Assembly: GCF_038446665.1 (NCBI RefSeq)
Contig: NZ_CP151802.1
Location: 2,418,001-2,482,000, forward strand
DNA length: 64,000 nt
Direction of reading: 5' to 3'
DNA from: Lysobacter sp. FW306-1B-D06B
GTDB taxonomy: Bacteria > Pseudomonadota > Gammaproteobacteria > Xanthomonadales > Xanthomonadaceae
This document shows, one piece after another, positions 34,523 through 46,429 of this stretch (position 1 is the first letter of the stretch; every line of letters begins with the position of its first letter). A model generated the notes under the pieces. That model was not told the DNA's origin and did not search any database. It was given only the letters and a program-made list of their open reading frames with translations. Made by a program: the position numbers and the translations under genes.

Positions 34523-35526
34523 TGGCCGAAACCCGCCCGCGCGTATGGGTCTCGCAACCGCTGTTCGCCGACATCGTCGGGCGGCTGCGCGAACACTTCG
34601 ACGTGATCGAAACGGTGCAGGTCGGCAAGCATCCGTCTGAACAGATCGCCGCTGCGCTCGCCACCTGCGACGGCGCGTTGGTCACGCTCAACGATCCCAT
34701 CGGGGCGGCGGAAGTGGCGAACGCGCCGCGCTTGCGCGCCATCGCCAACGTCGGCGTGGGCTACAACAACCTCGACGTGTCGGCGCTGACGGCGGCGGGC
34801 ATCCTCGTCACCAACACGCCCGACGTGCTGACCGAAACCACGGCCGATTTCGGCTTCGCGCTGATGATGGCCGCCGCGCGCCGCATCACCGAATCCGAAC
34901 GCTGGCTGCGCGACGGCCAATGGCGGCAGTGGAGCTTCGAGACGATGCTCGGCGGCGATGTGCACGGCGCCACGCTCGGCATCCTCGGCATGGGCCGGAT
35001 CGGGCAGGGCATCGCGCGACGCGCGGCGGGTTTCCGCATGCGCGTGCTGTACCACAACCGTTCGCGCCTGCCGGCCGAAGTCGAACGCGAATGCAACGCC
35101 GCGTATGTCGATTTCGACGCGCTCATCGCACAGGCCGACCACCTCATCCTGGTGCTGCCGTACTCGCCGGCCGTGCACCACATCGTCGACGCGGCGGCGA
35201 TCGCGAAGATGAAACCGACCGCGACGCTGACCAACATCGCGCGCGGCGGCATCGTCGACGAGGACGCGCTGGCCGATGCGCTGGAACGCGGACGCCTCGC
35301 CGCCGCCGGCCTGGACGTCTACGAAGGCGAGCCGGCGATCAACCCGCGCCTGCTCGCGCTGCGCAACGTCGTGCTCACGCCGCACATCGCCAGCGGCAGC
35401 CTCGCCACGCGCCGGGCGATGGTGGCGCTGGCGGTCGAGAACCTGATCGCCGCGCTTGGTCATGGCCCCCGCGCAGGCGATCCGCCGACGCCGGTGAATG
35501 CCCGAAAACCGGGCGCGTCGAAGTAG
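34522..35526 (+). CDS. D-2-hydroxyacid dehydrogenase (glyoxylate/hydroxypyruvate reductase-like)
   Basis: 334 residues. The NAD(P) site GILGMGRIGQGIARRA and the catalytic Arg (NIARGG), Glu (LDVYEGEP) and His (LTPHIASGS) are intact. The N-terminal VGVGYNNLDVSALTAAGILVTNTPDVLTETTADF is typical of the GhrB/glyoxylate reductase branch. It reduces glyoxylate or hydroxypyruvate, by family; exact preference is not readable. The ATG overlaps the aroC stop by one base. It is followed by a REPIN-like element. Confidence 0.9.
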   Translation: MAETRPRVWVSQPLFADIVGRLREHFDVIETVQVGKHPSEQIAAALATCDGALVTLNDPIGAAEVANAPRLRAIANVGVGYNNLDVSALTAAGILVTNTPDVLTETTADFGFALMMAAARRITESERWLRDGQWRQWSFETMLGGDVHGATLGILGMGRIGQGIARRAAGFRMRVLYHNRSRLPAEVERECNAAYVDFDALIAQADHLILVLPYSPAVHHIVDAAAIAKMKPTATLTNIARGGIVDEDALADALERGRLAAAGLDVYEGEPAINPRLLALRNVVLTPHIASGSLATRRAMVALAVENLIAALGHGPRAGDPPTPVNARKPGASK

Positions 35527-35536
35527 CGACGCACCC

Positions 35537-35667
35537 GTAGCCCGGGTAAGGCCGAAGGCCGCACCCGGGACCACGCTGCCACCGCCGCCACACGTTGTCT
35601 TCGCCGCACCGTCGGATAATGCGGACACGCCGCCGACACCCGGGTGCGCTCCGCTTACCCGGGCTAC
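35537..35667. repeat. REPIN-like pair of inverted GTAG REP elements
   Basis: REP 1 (35537-35569) reads GTAGCCCGGGTAAG...GCACCCGGG; REP 2 (35639-35667) is the inverted copy, CCCGGGTGCG...CTTACCCGGGCTAC. Each forms a hairpin, and both start with GTAG, the mark of REPs in Stenotrophomonas and relatives that are moved by RAYT transposases. About 70 bases lie between; TTGTCT (35595) and GATAAT (35615) in the loop are 14 bases apart, too short for a confident promoter of the NIPSNAP gene. Confidence 0.85.
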
Positions 35668-35685
35668 CAATTCACGGATTCCGCC

Positions 35686-36045
35686 ATGCAGCGCCTGATC
35701 CAGATCCGCACCTACCAGCTCGCGCCCGGCACGCTGCTGACCTTCCACCGCGCATTCGTCGAGGCCGCCGTGCCGCTGTTGCGCGCCGCCGGCCACGACG
35801 TGGTCAGCTTCGGGCCGTCGCTCCACAAGGAAGATGCCTACTACCTGATTCGCGCCTACGACGATCTGGCCGATCTGAACGCCCGGCAGGATGCCTTCTA
35901 TGGATCGCCGGAATGGCGAAAAGGTCCCCGCGAGACGGTGCTCGCGGTGATCCAGCAGTACCTGGATGCGGTACTGTGGCTGTCTCCGGATGCCATCAAC
36001 GACCTGCGACGCCGTAACGCCGGCGACGCGGGCCCGGCTGGCTGA
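35686..36045 (+). CDS. NIPSNAP family protein
   Basis: 119 residues, one dimeric alpha-beta barrel: LIQIRTYQLAPGTLLTFHRAFVEAAVPLLRAAGHDVVSFGPS, then DAYYLIRAYDDLADLNARQDAFYGSPEWRKGP, the family's central block. NIPSNAP proteins have no firm enzymatic role in bacteria. The ATG at 35686 lies just after the second REP; an in-frame ATG 42 bases upstream falls within the REP and is unlikely. asd follows after 72 bases. Confidence 0.85.
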   Translation: MQRLIQIRTYQLAPGTLLTFHRAFVEAAVPLLRAAGHDVVSFGPSLHKEDAYYLIRAYDDLADLNARQDAFYGSPEWRKGPRETVLAVIQQYLDAVLWLSPDAINDLRRRNAGDAGPAG

Positions 36046-36068
36046 GTCCGTCCGTGTCAACGCAACAC

Positions 36069-36089
36069 CCGCCGGAATGGTTCCGGCGG
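36069..36089 (+). promoter_or_regulatory. Perfect hairpin in the asd leader
   Basis: CCGCCGGAA-TGG-TTCCGGCGG is a 9-bp perfect stem with a three-base loop, 24 bases after the NIPSNAP stop and 28 before the asd ATG. There is no T tract, so it may be an mRNA structure between the two genes rather than a terminator. Confidence 0.5.
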
Positions 36090-36117
36090 ACCTCCTCCAA
36101 CCACGAAGAAGGAACCA

Positions 36118-37143
<1,026 letters not shown>

Positions 37144-37162
37144 CCCCGCCGCAAGGCCCCAT

Positions 37163-37194
37163 CCGCCGCCGAAGTCGCATTCGGCGGCGGTTTT
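37163..37194 (+). terminator. Rho-independent terminator after asd
   Basis: CCGCCGCCGA and TCGGCGGCGG form a 10-bp stem with an eight-base loop, followed by TTTT. It lies 20 bases after the asd stop. Confidence 0.85.
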
Positions 37195-37253
37195 CGTTGC
37201 TCCGTCCCCCGGCGAGGGCTTAGAGTCGCGCCGGGGAAGGGCAGGGATCCGAA

Positions 37254-39170
37254 GTGAAACAACAAGTTGCCAAACAAAGCTCCGCCAGACGCTACATGCG
37301 CACCGCGCTGGGGCTGGCCTTGGCCGTGGCCAGTGGCGCCGCTTCGGCGCTGGGGTTGGGGCAGATCGAGGTCAAGTCACGGCTGGGGCAACCGTTCCTG
37401 GCCGAAATCCCGATCATCTCCAACGACCCCGCCGAGCTGGAGAACCTGCAGGCCGAGCTCGCCTCGCCGATGGTCTTCGCCCGCGTCGGCCTGCAACCGC
37501 CGATGGGGCTGGTCGCGCAGTTGCAGTTCACCTCGGCGCTGGATGCGGCTGGTCGGCCGGTCATCCGCGTCACCACCGAACAACCCGTCAGTGAGCCGCT
37601 GCTGACCTTCCTGGTGTCGGTCGACTGGGGCCAGGGCCGTCTGGTGCGCGAGTACGCCGCGCTGGTCGATGCCCCGCGCACGGTGTCCGCACCGCTGCAG
37701 CCGGCGATCGAAGAGACCGTCGTTTCCGAACCCAACACCATCGAGCGCCCGGCCGAAACCGCCGCGGTGCCCGCGCCGCCCGAGCAGACGCCCGAGGAAG
37801 CGCTCGCCAATGCCGTGGCGCGCGAGGAGAACACCTCGGCCGAAGCCGACGCGAACGCCAGCGACATCCCCGCCGCGCCGCAGCCCGAGCCGCAGCCGCA
37901 GGTGGCCGTCGCCACGCCGCCGCGTGCGCCGGTGCCGGACGTCGCACGCGAACTGTCGGGCGATTACACCGTCCGCCGCGGCGACACGCTGTCGGACATC
38001 GCCGGCCGCATGCCGGGCGAGGTCAGCCTGGACCAGGCGATGATCGCGCTGCTGCGCGCCAATCCCGACGCCTTCATCGACGGCAACATCAACCGCCTCA
38101 AGGCCGGCGCCGTGCTCGACATGCCGGCCGACGACGAGCTGGCCAGCGTCGACGCAGGCGAAGCGCGCCGTCTGGTTGCCACGCAGGTGCAGCAGTGGCG
38201 TAATGCGCGCCGCGCGGTGCCGCAGCCGGCGTTGGAAGGCGCCGTCGCCTCGGCGGCCAGTGCAGCGCCCGCCGCTGCCGCGGCCTCCAACAACAATGCA
38301 ACGGCGGGTGGCGCGGCAACGGCCGATGCCCGTCTGGAAATCGTTCCGCCTGACGCCTCGCGCGCGACCCAGGCGGGCACCCAGTCCGGCATCGAGTCCG
38401 GTGGTGAGGGCGACATGCTTCGACAGGAACTGCAGACGAGCCAGGAGACGGTCGCCGCGCGCGACGCCGAGGTTCGTGAACTCAAGAGCCGCATCGCCGA
38501 GCTGGAGCAACTGCAGCAGAAGCAGCAGCAACTGGTGGCGATGAAGGACAGCGAGCTGGCCGCCGCGCAGCAGCGCCTGGCCAAGAGCAATGCCGACACG
38601 CAGGCCGCGCAGACCGGCTCCGCGCTGCCGTGGGCCATCGGCGGCGGCGCGCTGCTGCTGGCGCTGCTGGGCGGCTGGTGGTGGCGACGCAGGCCGACCA
38701 AGCCGGTGTTCCGTGCGCCGTCGGAAGGCGCGGCGGCGACGCCGTCCATCTCCGATGCGTTCGCGCCGGGGGGCGATCTGGAAATGCGCGAGGTCGAGAC
38801 CTTCGACGAACGCGAGCCCGTGCTCGAGCCCGAACCTGTCATCGAGCGCGCCGCGGAGTCTCCCGCGCGCGCCGAACCCGCCTTCGAACTGACGCCGCAG
38901 CCGGCACTGCAGGCCCGTCCGGCGGCTCCGCCGACGCCGTCCGCCCCGATCGCGCCGGCCTGGCACGTCGCCGCCAGCGGCAACGGCCGCCGCGGTCACG
39001 TCGAGCCGACGCTGGCGACGCAGCCGGGCCAGGAGCGCCTGGAACTCGCCCGCGCCTACATCGACCTGGGCGACCGCGAGAGCGCGCGCCAGCTGCTGAG
39101 CGAAGTCGTCATCAACGGCGACCTGGCCGCGCGCCAGACCGCGTCGAGGATGCTGCAGGACCTCGGCTGA
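37254..39170 (+). CDS. FimV-like peptidoglycan-binding protein
   Basis: 638 residues. A signal peptide ends near GAASAL; the FimV N-terminal domain follows (LGQIEVKSRLGQPFLAEIPI, PLLTFLVSVDWGQGRLVREYAALVD). A Pro/Glu-rich stretch, a LysM (about 237-290, GDYTVRRGDTLSDIAGRMPG), a coiled coil with Gln repeats (about 385-445), one membrane helix (about 457-474, LPWAIGGGALLLALLGGWWW) and an acidic cytoplasmic part end in the FimV C-terminal motif, LELARAYIDLGDRESARQLLSEVV. FimV helps polar assembly of type IV pili and type II secretion. At 638 residues it is shorter than Pseudomonas FimV (over 900). GTG 37254 is the start. Confidence 0.92.
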   Translation: MKQQVAKQSSARRYMRTALGLALAVASGAASALGLGQIEVKSRLGQPFLAEIPIISNDPAELENLQAELASPMVFARVGLQPPMGLVAQLQFTSALDAAGRPVIRVTTEQPVSEPLLTFLVSVDWGQGRLVREYAALVDAPRTVSAPLQPAIEETVVSEPNTIERPAETAAVPAPPEQTPEEALANAVAREENTSAEADANASDIPAAPQPEPQPQVAVATPPRAPVPDVARELSGDYTVRRGDTLSDIAGRMPGEVSLDQAMIALLRANPDAFIDGNINRLKAGAVLDMPADDELASVDAGEARRLVATQVQQWRNARRAVPQPALEGAVASAASAAPAAAAASNNNATAGGAATADARLEIVPPDASRATQAGTQSGIESGGEGDMLRQELQTSQETVAARDAEVRELKSRIAELEQLQQKQQQLVAMKDSELAAAQQRLAKSNADTQAAQTGSALPWAIGGGALLLALLGGWWWRRRPTKPVFRAPSEGAAATPSISDAFAPGGDLEMREVETFDEREPVLEPEPVIERAAESPARAEPAFELTPQPALQARPAAPPTPSAPIAPAWHVAASGNGRRGHVEPTLATQPGQERLELARAYIDLGDRESARQLLSEVVINGDLAARQTASRMLQDLG

Positions 39171-39185
39171 GCATGAGGTTTTGAG

Positions 39186-39220
39186 CCCCTCTCCCCGCGG
39201 GAGAGGGGTTGGGGTGAGGG
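39186..39220. repeat. CCCTCTCCC stem repeat between fimV and truA
   Basis: CCCCTCTCCCCGCGGGAGAGGGG followed by TTGGGGTGAGGG, nearly the same as the unit at 13673-13710. It lies 16 bases after the FimV-like stop. The remaining 142 bases to truA hold no feature I can support. Confidence 0.75.
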
Positions 39221-39362
39221 CCAACGAAGCGGCGACGACACACATCGCCGCATTCGCACCGCGCCGGTTTTCTTCAGAACGCGATTTGCCTTCGCACACC
39301 CCGCGAAGCACGATGCCGCACGACCCCCGATTCCGGGCAGCGCCGGAACGCACATCTTTCCC

Positions 39363-40199
39363 GTGAACACTCCTGCCGAATCCTCCATAGCCGACATCGC
39401 CCCCACCAGCCGTTTCGCGCTCGGCGTGGAGTACGACGGCACCGGCTTCAGCGGCTGGCAGCGCCTGAGCAAGCACGGCGAGCCCGAGCGCGAAGGCGAG
39501 CAGACGCTGCAGGCTGCCCTCGAAGAAGCGATTTCCTTCGTCGCCGGACATCCCGTGGAAACCATTTGCGCCGGGCGCACCGACGCCGGCGTGCACGCGT
39601 CCTGCCAGGTGGTGCATTTCGACAGCCACGCCGCGCGCGATCCGCGCAGCTGGATGCTCGGCGTCACCAGTCGCCTGCCGCCGCAGATCGCGGTGCGCTG
39701 GTGCCGGCCGGTGGCGTCGGATTTCCACGCGCGCTTCTCCGCCCGGGCGCGCCGCTACCGCTACCGCATCCTCAACCGCCCGGTGCGCGCCGCGCTCGGT
39801 CGTCCGTACCTGAGCTGGGAGCGCCGCCCGCTCGACGCCGACGCCATGCACCGTGCCGCGCAGGCCCTGCTGGGCGAAAACGACTTCTCCTCCTTCCGCA
39901 CCGTGCATTGCCAGTCGCCGCACGCATGGCGCGAACTGCAGGACATCCGCGTGACGCGCGACGGCGAAGTGGTCGAAGTCGAAGTGCAGGCCAACGCTTT
40001 CCTGCACCACATGGTGCGCAACATCGTCGGCAGCCTGCTGATGGTGGGCAGCGGCGAGAAACCCGAGCACTGGATCGCGGACCTGCTGCAGGTGCGCGAC
40101 CGCACCGTCGCCGGACCGACGGCGCCGCCGACCGGGCTGGTGTTCCTCGGCCCGCGCTATCCGGCGCAGTGGAACCTGCCGGCCGAGGTGACGCTGTGA
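39363..40199 (+). CDS. truA: tRNA pseudouridine(38-40) synthase
   Basis: 278 residues. The catalytic Asp 74 is in [24 protein letters not shown] and [14 protein letters not shown] are the other signature blocks. TruA converts U38-U40 of the anticodon arm to pseudouridine. GTG 39363 is the likely start; the first 20 residues before [17 protein letters not shown] are a variable leader. Its stop overlaps the trpF start (GTGA), a frequent truA-trpF arrangement in gammaproteobacteria. Confidence 0.96.
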   Translation: MNTPAESSIADIAPTSRFALGVEYDGTGFSGWQRLSKHGEPEREGEQTLQAALEEAISFVAGHPVETICAGRTDAGVHASCQVVHFDSHAARDPRSWMLGVTSRLPPQIAVRWCRPVASDFHARFSARARRYRYRILNRPVRAALGRPYLSWERRPLDADAMHRAAQALLGENDFSSFRTVHCQSPHAWRELQDIRVTRDGEVVEVEVQANAFLHHMVRNIVGSLLMVGSGEKPEHWIADLLQVRDRTVAGPTAPPTGLVFLGPRYPAQWNLPAEVTL

Positions 40200-40840
40200 A
40201 CCGCGCGCCGCTGCGCACGCGCATCAAGTTCTGCGGGATGACGCGCGCGGACGATGTCGCGCTGGCGTGCATGCTCGGCGTGGATGCCGTTGGACTCGTC
40301 TTCGCGCAGCGCAGTTCGCGGCGGCTGGAGATTGAACAGGCTCGCGCGCTGCGTGCGCAGGCGTTGCCGCTGGTGGAGGTCGTCGCGTTGTTCATGGACA
40401 ACGAGGCCGCGCTGGTCCGGCGCGTGATCGACGAAGTACACCCGACGCTGCTCCAGTTCCACGGCGACGAAGACGACGCGTTTTGTCGGGACTTCGGCGT
40501 GCCATATCTCAAGGCGGTCGCGATGGGCGGCGATGCCGACGTGGCTGCGTTGTCGCGTCATCCCGGCGCGGTCGGCCTGCTGCTGGACAGCCACGCGAAG
40601 GGCGGGGCGGGCGGAACCGGCCACCGCTTCGACTGGTCGCGCATTCCGGATGATCTGGACCGGCCGTTCCTGCTTGCCGGCGGCCTGCATCCGGACAACG
40701 TGTTCGACGCCGTGTGTGCGGTGCGGCCGTGGGGCGTGGATGTCTCCAGTGGCATCGAGTCCGCGCCGGGCGAGAAGGACGGCGCGAAGATGCGGCGGTT
40801 CGTCGAGGAAGTCGCTCGCGCCGACGCGGCGGCCCGGTAG
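40196..40840 (+). CDS. trpF: Phosphoribosylanthranilate isomerase
   Basis: 214 residues, a TIM barrel. [13 protein letters not shown] holds the catalytic Cys; [13 protein letters not shown] and the phosphate-binding GGLHPDNV and [16 protein letters not shown] loops follow, the latter with the catalytic Asp. It isomerises phosphoribosylanthranilate in tryptophan synthesis. GTG 40196 overlaps the truA stop, so the two are coupled. It is convergent with trpI. Confidence 0.97.
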   Translation: MNRAPLRTRIKFCGMTRADDVALACMLGVDAVGLVFAQRSSRRLEIEQARALRAQALPLVEVVALFMDNEAALVRRVIDEVHPTLLQFHGDEDDAFCRDFGVPYLKAVAMGGDADVAALSRHPGAVGLLLDSHAKGGAGGTGHRFDWSRIPDDLDRPFLLAGGLHPDNVFDAVCAVRPWGVDVSSGIESAPGEKDGAKMRRFVEEVARADAAAR

Positions 40841-40852
40841 ACCCGGAGCGTC

Positions 40853-41743
40853 TCAGCCTTCAGCCAACGCACCGCGCAACCACTGCGCGAGTTCCGCCAC
40901 GCGCGGATCGTTGCCACGTTTGCGCGCGACCAGCGCCCAACGTGCGTCGGTTTCGACGAACCCCCACGGCGCCTCCAGCCGCCCGGCGGCCAGGTCTTCC
41001 GTCACCAGCGGTTCGGGTGCGATCGCCACGCCGAGCCCCGCGTTCGCCGCTTCCAGCAGGTAGTACAGGTGCGGAAAGCCGGTGCCCGGCGATAGCGCGC
41101 CGGCATCGACGCCCGACCGGGCCGCCCAGTCCGACCACGCCTGCGGCCGCGACTGCGTGTGCAGCAGCGATTCGTGCGCGAGCGCTTCCGGGGCGGCGTC
41201 GCGCAGGCGTTCGAAACCGGCGAAGCGCGGGCTCACGACCGGGCCGATGCGTTCGGGCGCGAGCTCGTGGACCTGCCAGTCGGCCGGCCAGGGACCGTTG
41301 GCGATGAGCAGCGCCGCGTCCAGCCCCGTCAGGGCGGCGTCGGGCGCGGTGTCGCTGGCGGCCAGGTGCAGGGTCAGGTCGGGACGCTCGCGCGCGAGGC
41401 GGTCCAGGCGCGGGATCATCCAGCGCGCCAGCACGCTGCCCGGGCAACCCAGCACGAACGGTGCCTGGGACGGCCGGCGGCGCAGTTCGGACCAGGCCTG
41501 GCGCAGCGGCCCGAACGCCGCCTCGGCGGCCTCGTGCAGGCGATGCCCGGCCGGCGTCAGCGCCAGCCCCCGGCCCTCGCGCACGAACAGTGCGGTGCCC
41601 AGCGCCTCTTCCAGCGATTTGAGGTGGCGGCTCACCGCGCCATGGGTGACATGCAGCTCCTCGGCGGCGCGACTGACGCTGTCCAGCCGGGCCACGGCCT
41701 CGAAGGCACGCAGGGCATTGAGCGGGGGTAGGTCGCGGCTCAT
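40853..41743 (-). CDS. trpI: LysR-type regulator TrpI, likely activator of trpBA
   Basis: 296 residues. The winged-helix N-terminus reads [45 protein letters not shown], close to Pseudomonas TrpI. The effector domain keeps [42 protein letters not shown] and [14 protein letters not shown]. TrpI of Pseudomonas senses indole-glycerol phosphate and activates the divergent trpBA operon; the same divergent layout is present here. The ATG at 41743 is preferred; a leader of 15 codons upstream would run across the operator. A TrpI-box-like sequence lies seven bases before it. Confidence 0.9.
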   Translation of the reverse strand: MSRDLPPLNALRAFEAVARLDSVSRAAEELHVTHGAVSRHLKSLEEALGTALFVREGRGLALTPAGHRLHEAAEAAFGPLRQAWSELRRRPSQAPFVLGCPGSVLARWMIPRLDRLARERPDLTLHLAASDTAPDAALTGLDAALLIANGPWPADWQVHELAPERIGPVVSPRFAGFERLRDAAPEALAHESLLHTQSRPQAWSDWAARSGVDAGALSPGTGFPHLYYLLEAANAGLGVAIAPEPLVTEDLAAGRLEAPWGFVETDARWALVARKRGNDPRVAELAQWLRGALAEG

Positions 41744-41750
41744 GTGGACG

Positions 41751-41767
41751 TGTGAGGTTTTCTGACA
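41751..41767. promoter_or_regulatory. TrpI-box-like operator between trpI and trpB
   Basis: TGTGAG-GTTTT-CTGACA has the two half-sites and 5-base gap of the Pseudomonas TrpI site as I recall it (TGTGAG-N5-CTCACA), with one mismatch. It is next to the trpI start and 56 bases before trpB, so it could serve both autoregulation and activation. Confidence 0.55.
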
Positions 41768-41823
41768 GGACAGTCCGATTTTATGCATGTTCCGGCGTCA
41801 TGTCGTTCGCTAAAGTCACGAGC

Positions 41824-43032
<1,209 letters not shown>

Positions 43033-43043
43033 CGGCATCGCTG

Positions 43044-43124
43044 CGCTTCAAGGGGAAGGTCGGGGACGCGGCGGGACCATCCCTCCCTCCCATCCCACGC
43101 CTTCCGGGCCTTCCCCTTGAAGCG
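43044..43124. repeat. 16-bp inverted repeat between trpB and trpA
   Basis: CGCTTCAAGGGGAAGG (43044-43059) and its exact complement (43109-43124) are separated by 49 bases. The right arm ends 23 bases before the trpA ATG. In mRNA it could fold into a long stem between the two cistrons. No T tract follows, so termination is not expected. Confidence 0.85.
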
Positions 43125-43147
43125 GAGCACCAGACCATGGCCTCGCA

Positions 43148-43963
43148 ATGAACCGAATCGACCGACGCTTCACCCAGCTGCGTTCCGCCCGCCGCAAGGC
43201 GTTGATCCCGTTCCTCACCGCGGGAGATCCCTCGCTGGAGGCCACCGTGCCCGTGATGCACGCGCTGGTGGAGGCGGGCGCCGACGTGATCGAACTGGGC
43301 GTGCCGTTCTCCGATCCGATGGCGGACGGGCCGACGATCCAGCGCAGTTCCGAGCGCGCGCTGTCGCGCGGCGCGGGGCTGGCGTTCGTGTTCGAGGCCG
43401 TGCGCCAATTCCGCGAGCGCGACGCCGACACACCGGTGGTGCTGATGGGTTACCTCAACCCCGTCGAGATACGCGGCGCCGAACGCTTCGCCCGCGACGC
43501 GGTCGAGGCCGGCGTGGACGGTGTGCTGCTGGTGGACTTGCCGCCGGAAGAGGCGGCCGAGTTCCGAAGTGCATTCGATGCGCAACGGCTGGCGCTGATC
43601 CTGCTCGCCTCGCCCACGACCACGGACGAACGCCTGGAGCGGCTGTGTGCGGATGCGCAGGGCTATCTCTACTACGTGAGTTTCGCCGGCGTGACCGGTG
43701 CCGATCGCCTCGATACCGGTGCGGCCAGCGAACGCCTGCATGCGATCCGCCAGCGCAGCCGCGTGCCCGTGGTCGCCGGTTTCGGCATCAAGGACGCCGA
43801 AAGCGCGGCGGCGATGGCCCGTGAAGCCGAGGGCGTGGTGGTGGGCAGTGCCCTGGTGGCGGCCCTGGCCGAGGCCGGCGATCCGGCCATACAGGCCCGC
43901 ATGTTCCTGGCGCCGCTGCGCGCCGCGCTTGACGCCGTATCGGCCGCCGCCCATCCGGCCTGA
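43148..43963 (+). CDS. trpA: Tryptophan synthase alpha chain
   Basis: 271 residues. Catalytic Glu 49 and Asp 60 lie in IELGVPFSDPMADGP; YVSFAGVTGA and the GFGIKDAESA and GVVVGSALV phosphate-binding loops follow. It splits indole-glycerol phosphate to indole and glyceraldehyde 3-phosphate and channels indole to TrpB. The ATG at 43148 gives MNRIDRRFTQL, as expected. A small terminator-like hairpin separates it from accD. Confidence 0.97.
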   Translation: MNRIDRRFTQLRSARRKALIPFLTAGDPSLEATVPVMHALVEAGADVIELGVPFSDPMADGPTIQRSSERALSRGAGLAFVFEAVRQFRERDADTPVVLMGYLNPVEIRGAERFARDAVEAGVDGVLLVDLPPEEAAEFRSAFDAQRLALILLASPTTTDERLERLCADAQGYLYYVSFAGVTGADRLDTGAASERLHAIRQRSRVPVVAGFGIKDAESAAAMAREAEGVVVGSALVAALAEAGDPAIQARMFLAPLRAALDAVSAAAHPA

Positions 43964-44010
43964 GAGGGCGCGCGGCCGCCGCCGCCCGCTGCGCTAAACT
44001 GCCCCGCTCG

Positions 44011-44033
44011 GCCGGATCCGCTCCGGCTTTCTT
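44011..44033 (+). terminator. Weak terminator-like hairpin between trpA and accD
   Basis: GCCGGA-TCCGC-TCCGGC is a 6-bp stem followed by TTTCTT. It may partly end the trpBA message; TAAACT at 43995-44000 just before is a possible -10 for accD. Confidence 0.4.
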
Positions 44034-44060
44034 CACGCCGAACGGGAATACTCTCAACGC

Positions 44061-44959
<899 letters not shown>

Positions 44960-44963
<4 letters not shown>

Positions 44964-46300
44964 GCCGCCGTTACTTCGGCACCGACGGCATCCGCGGGCG
45001 TGTGGGCGAGGGGGCGATCTCGGCCGACTTCGTCCTGCGCCTGGGCAATGCCTACGGCCACGCACTGCCGCGTCGTGACTGGCGCAACCCGGTGGTGATC
45101 ATCGGCAAGGACACGCGCATCTCCAACTACATGTTCGAGGCGGCGCTCGAGGCTGGACTGGTCGCCGCAGGCGTCGACGTGCAGCTGATGGGCCCGATGC
45201 CGACGCCGGCCGTCTCGCACCTGACTCACTCGATGCGCGCCGACGGCGGCATCGTGATTTCCGCCTCGCACAACCCGCACCACGACAACGGCATCAAGTT
45301 CTTCTCCGCCGAGGGCGAGAAACTCGACGACGCCACCGAACTGGCCATCGAGGCCGCGCTGGAGCAGCCCTTCCGCACCGTGCCGTCCGAACAGCTCGGC
45401 AAGGCGGTACGTACGCGCGACGCGCTGGGCCGCTACATCGAACACTGCAAGAACTCGGTGCCCAAGGGGTTCGACCTGGGCGGCTTGCGCATCGCGATGG
45501 ACTGCGCGAACGGCGCGGCCTACCAGCTCGGGCCGCTCGTGCTGCGCGAACTGGGCGCGCGTGTCGACGCCATCGGCATCGACCCCAGCGGCATCAACAT
45601 CAACGACGGCGTCGGTTCGACCCATCCGGACACGCTGGTTGCGCACGTGCGCGCCACCGGCGCGGACATCGGCATCGCCTTCGACGGCGACGGCGACCGC
45701 GTGCTGTTCGTCGACGGCAACGGCGCGGTCTGCGACGGCGACGACCTGCTGTACGTGATGGCCACCGACTGGCAGCAGTCCGGCCGCCTGCGCGGCCCGG
45801 TCGTCGGCACGCTGATGACCAACTACGCGCTGGAGCGCGCTTTCGCCGAGCGCGGCATCGACTTCATCCGCGCCAAGGTGGGCGATCGCTACGTGCACCA
45901 GCAACTGGTGAACAACGGCGGCGTGCTCGGCGGCGAGGCTTCGGGCCATATCCTCTGCCTGGACCGCTCCAACACGGGCGACGGCATCGTCAGCGCGCTG
46001 CAGGTGCTGGAAGTGCTGCGTCGTCGCGGCGTGTCGCTGCGCGATGCGCTGGACGGCTTCCGCAAGGTGCCGCAGAAGACGATCAACGTGCGCTTCGCCG
46101 CGGGCTCCAGGCCGGCCGAAGCCGCTTCGGTGAAGGCCGCACTGGTACAGGCCGAGCAGGCCGTCGCCGGTCGCGGACGTGCCTTCCTGCGCCCGTCCGG
46201 CACCGAGCCGGTGGTGCGCGTCACCGTCGAAGCCGACGATGCCGTGCTGATGCAGGACACGCTGGACAAGCTCGCAGCGGCGGTGCGCGACGCCGCGTGA
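44960..46300 (+). CDS. glmM: Phosphoglucosamine mutase
   Basis: 446 residues. [13 protein letters not shown] opens the protein, the phosphoserine is Ser 103 in [12 protein letters not shown], the metal loop is DGDGDR, and GEASGH and [11 protein letters not shown] follow. It interconverts glucosamine 6- and 1-phosphate on the path to UDP-N-acetylglucosamine for peptidoglycan and lipopolysaccharide. GTG 44960 overlaps the accD stop. It is convergent with the sulfatase-like gene. Confidence 0.97.
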
Positions 46301-46308
46301 GGAACGCT

Positions 46309-46331
46309 CCTTCTCCCTGCTCGGGAGAAGG
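46309..46331. repeat. CTTCTCCC stem repeat after glmM
   Basis: CCTTCTCCC-TGCTC-GGGAGAAGG is a 9-bp perfect stem starting 9 bases after glmM, between convergent genes. It belongs to the same family as 30340-30362. The rest of the interval to 46429 shows other weak GC hairpins only. Confidence 0.6.
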
Positions 46332-46429
46332 GCTCACGGGGGCGTTCCCGTGACAAGACGCAGGAGGGCGGCGCGCCCTCCACGACCGTTTGGCGGCGGG
46401 TCCGTACTCCCGCGCCGCCACCTGGGAAC

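Noticed and set aside
36046..36117. Lysine riboswitch before asd
   Set aside because: The leader is only 72 bases and contains a single hairpin, far too short for the lysine aptamer.
41744..41823. Tryptophan leader peptide and attenuator before trpB
   Set aside because: No short Trp-rich frame or alternative hairpins are seen in these 80 bases; control by TrpI fits better.
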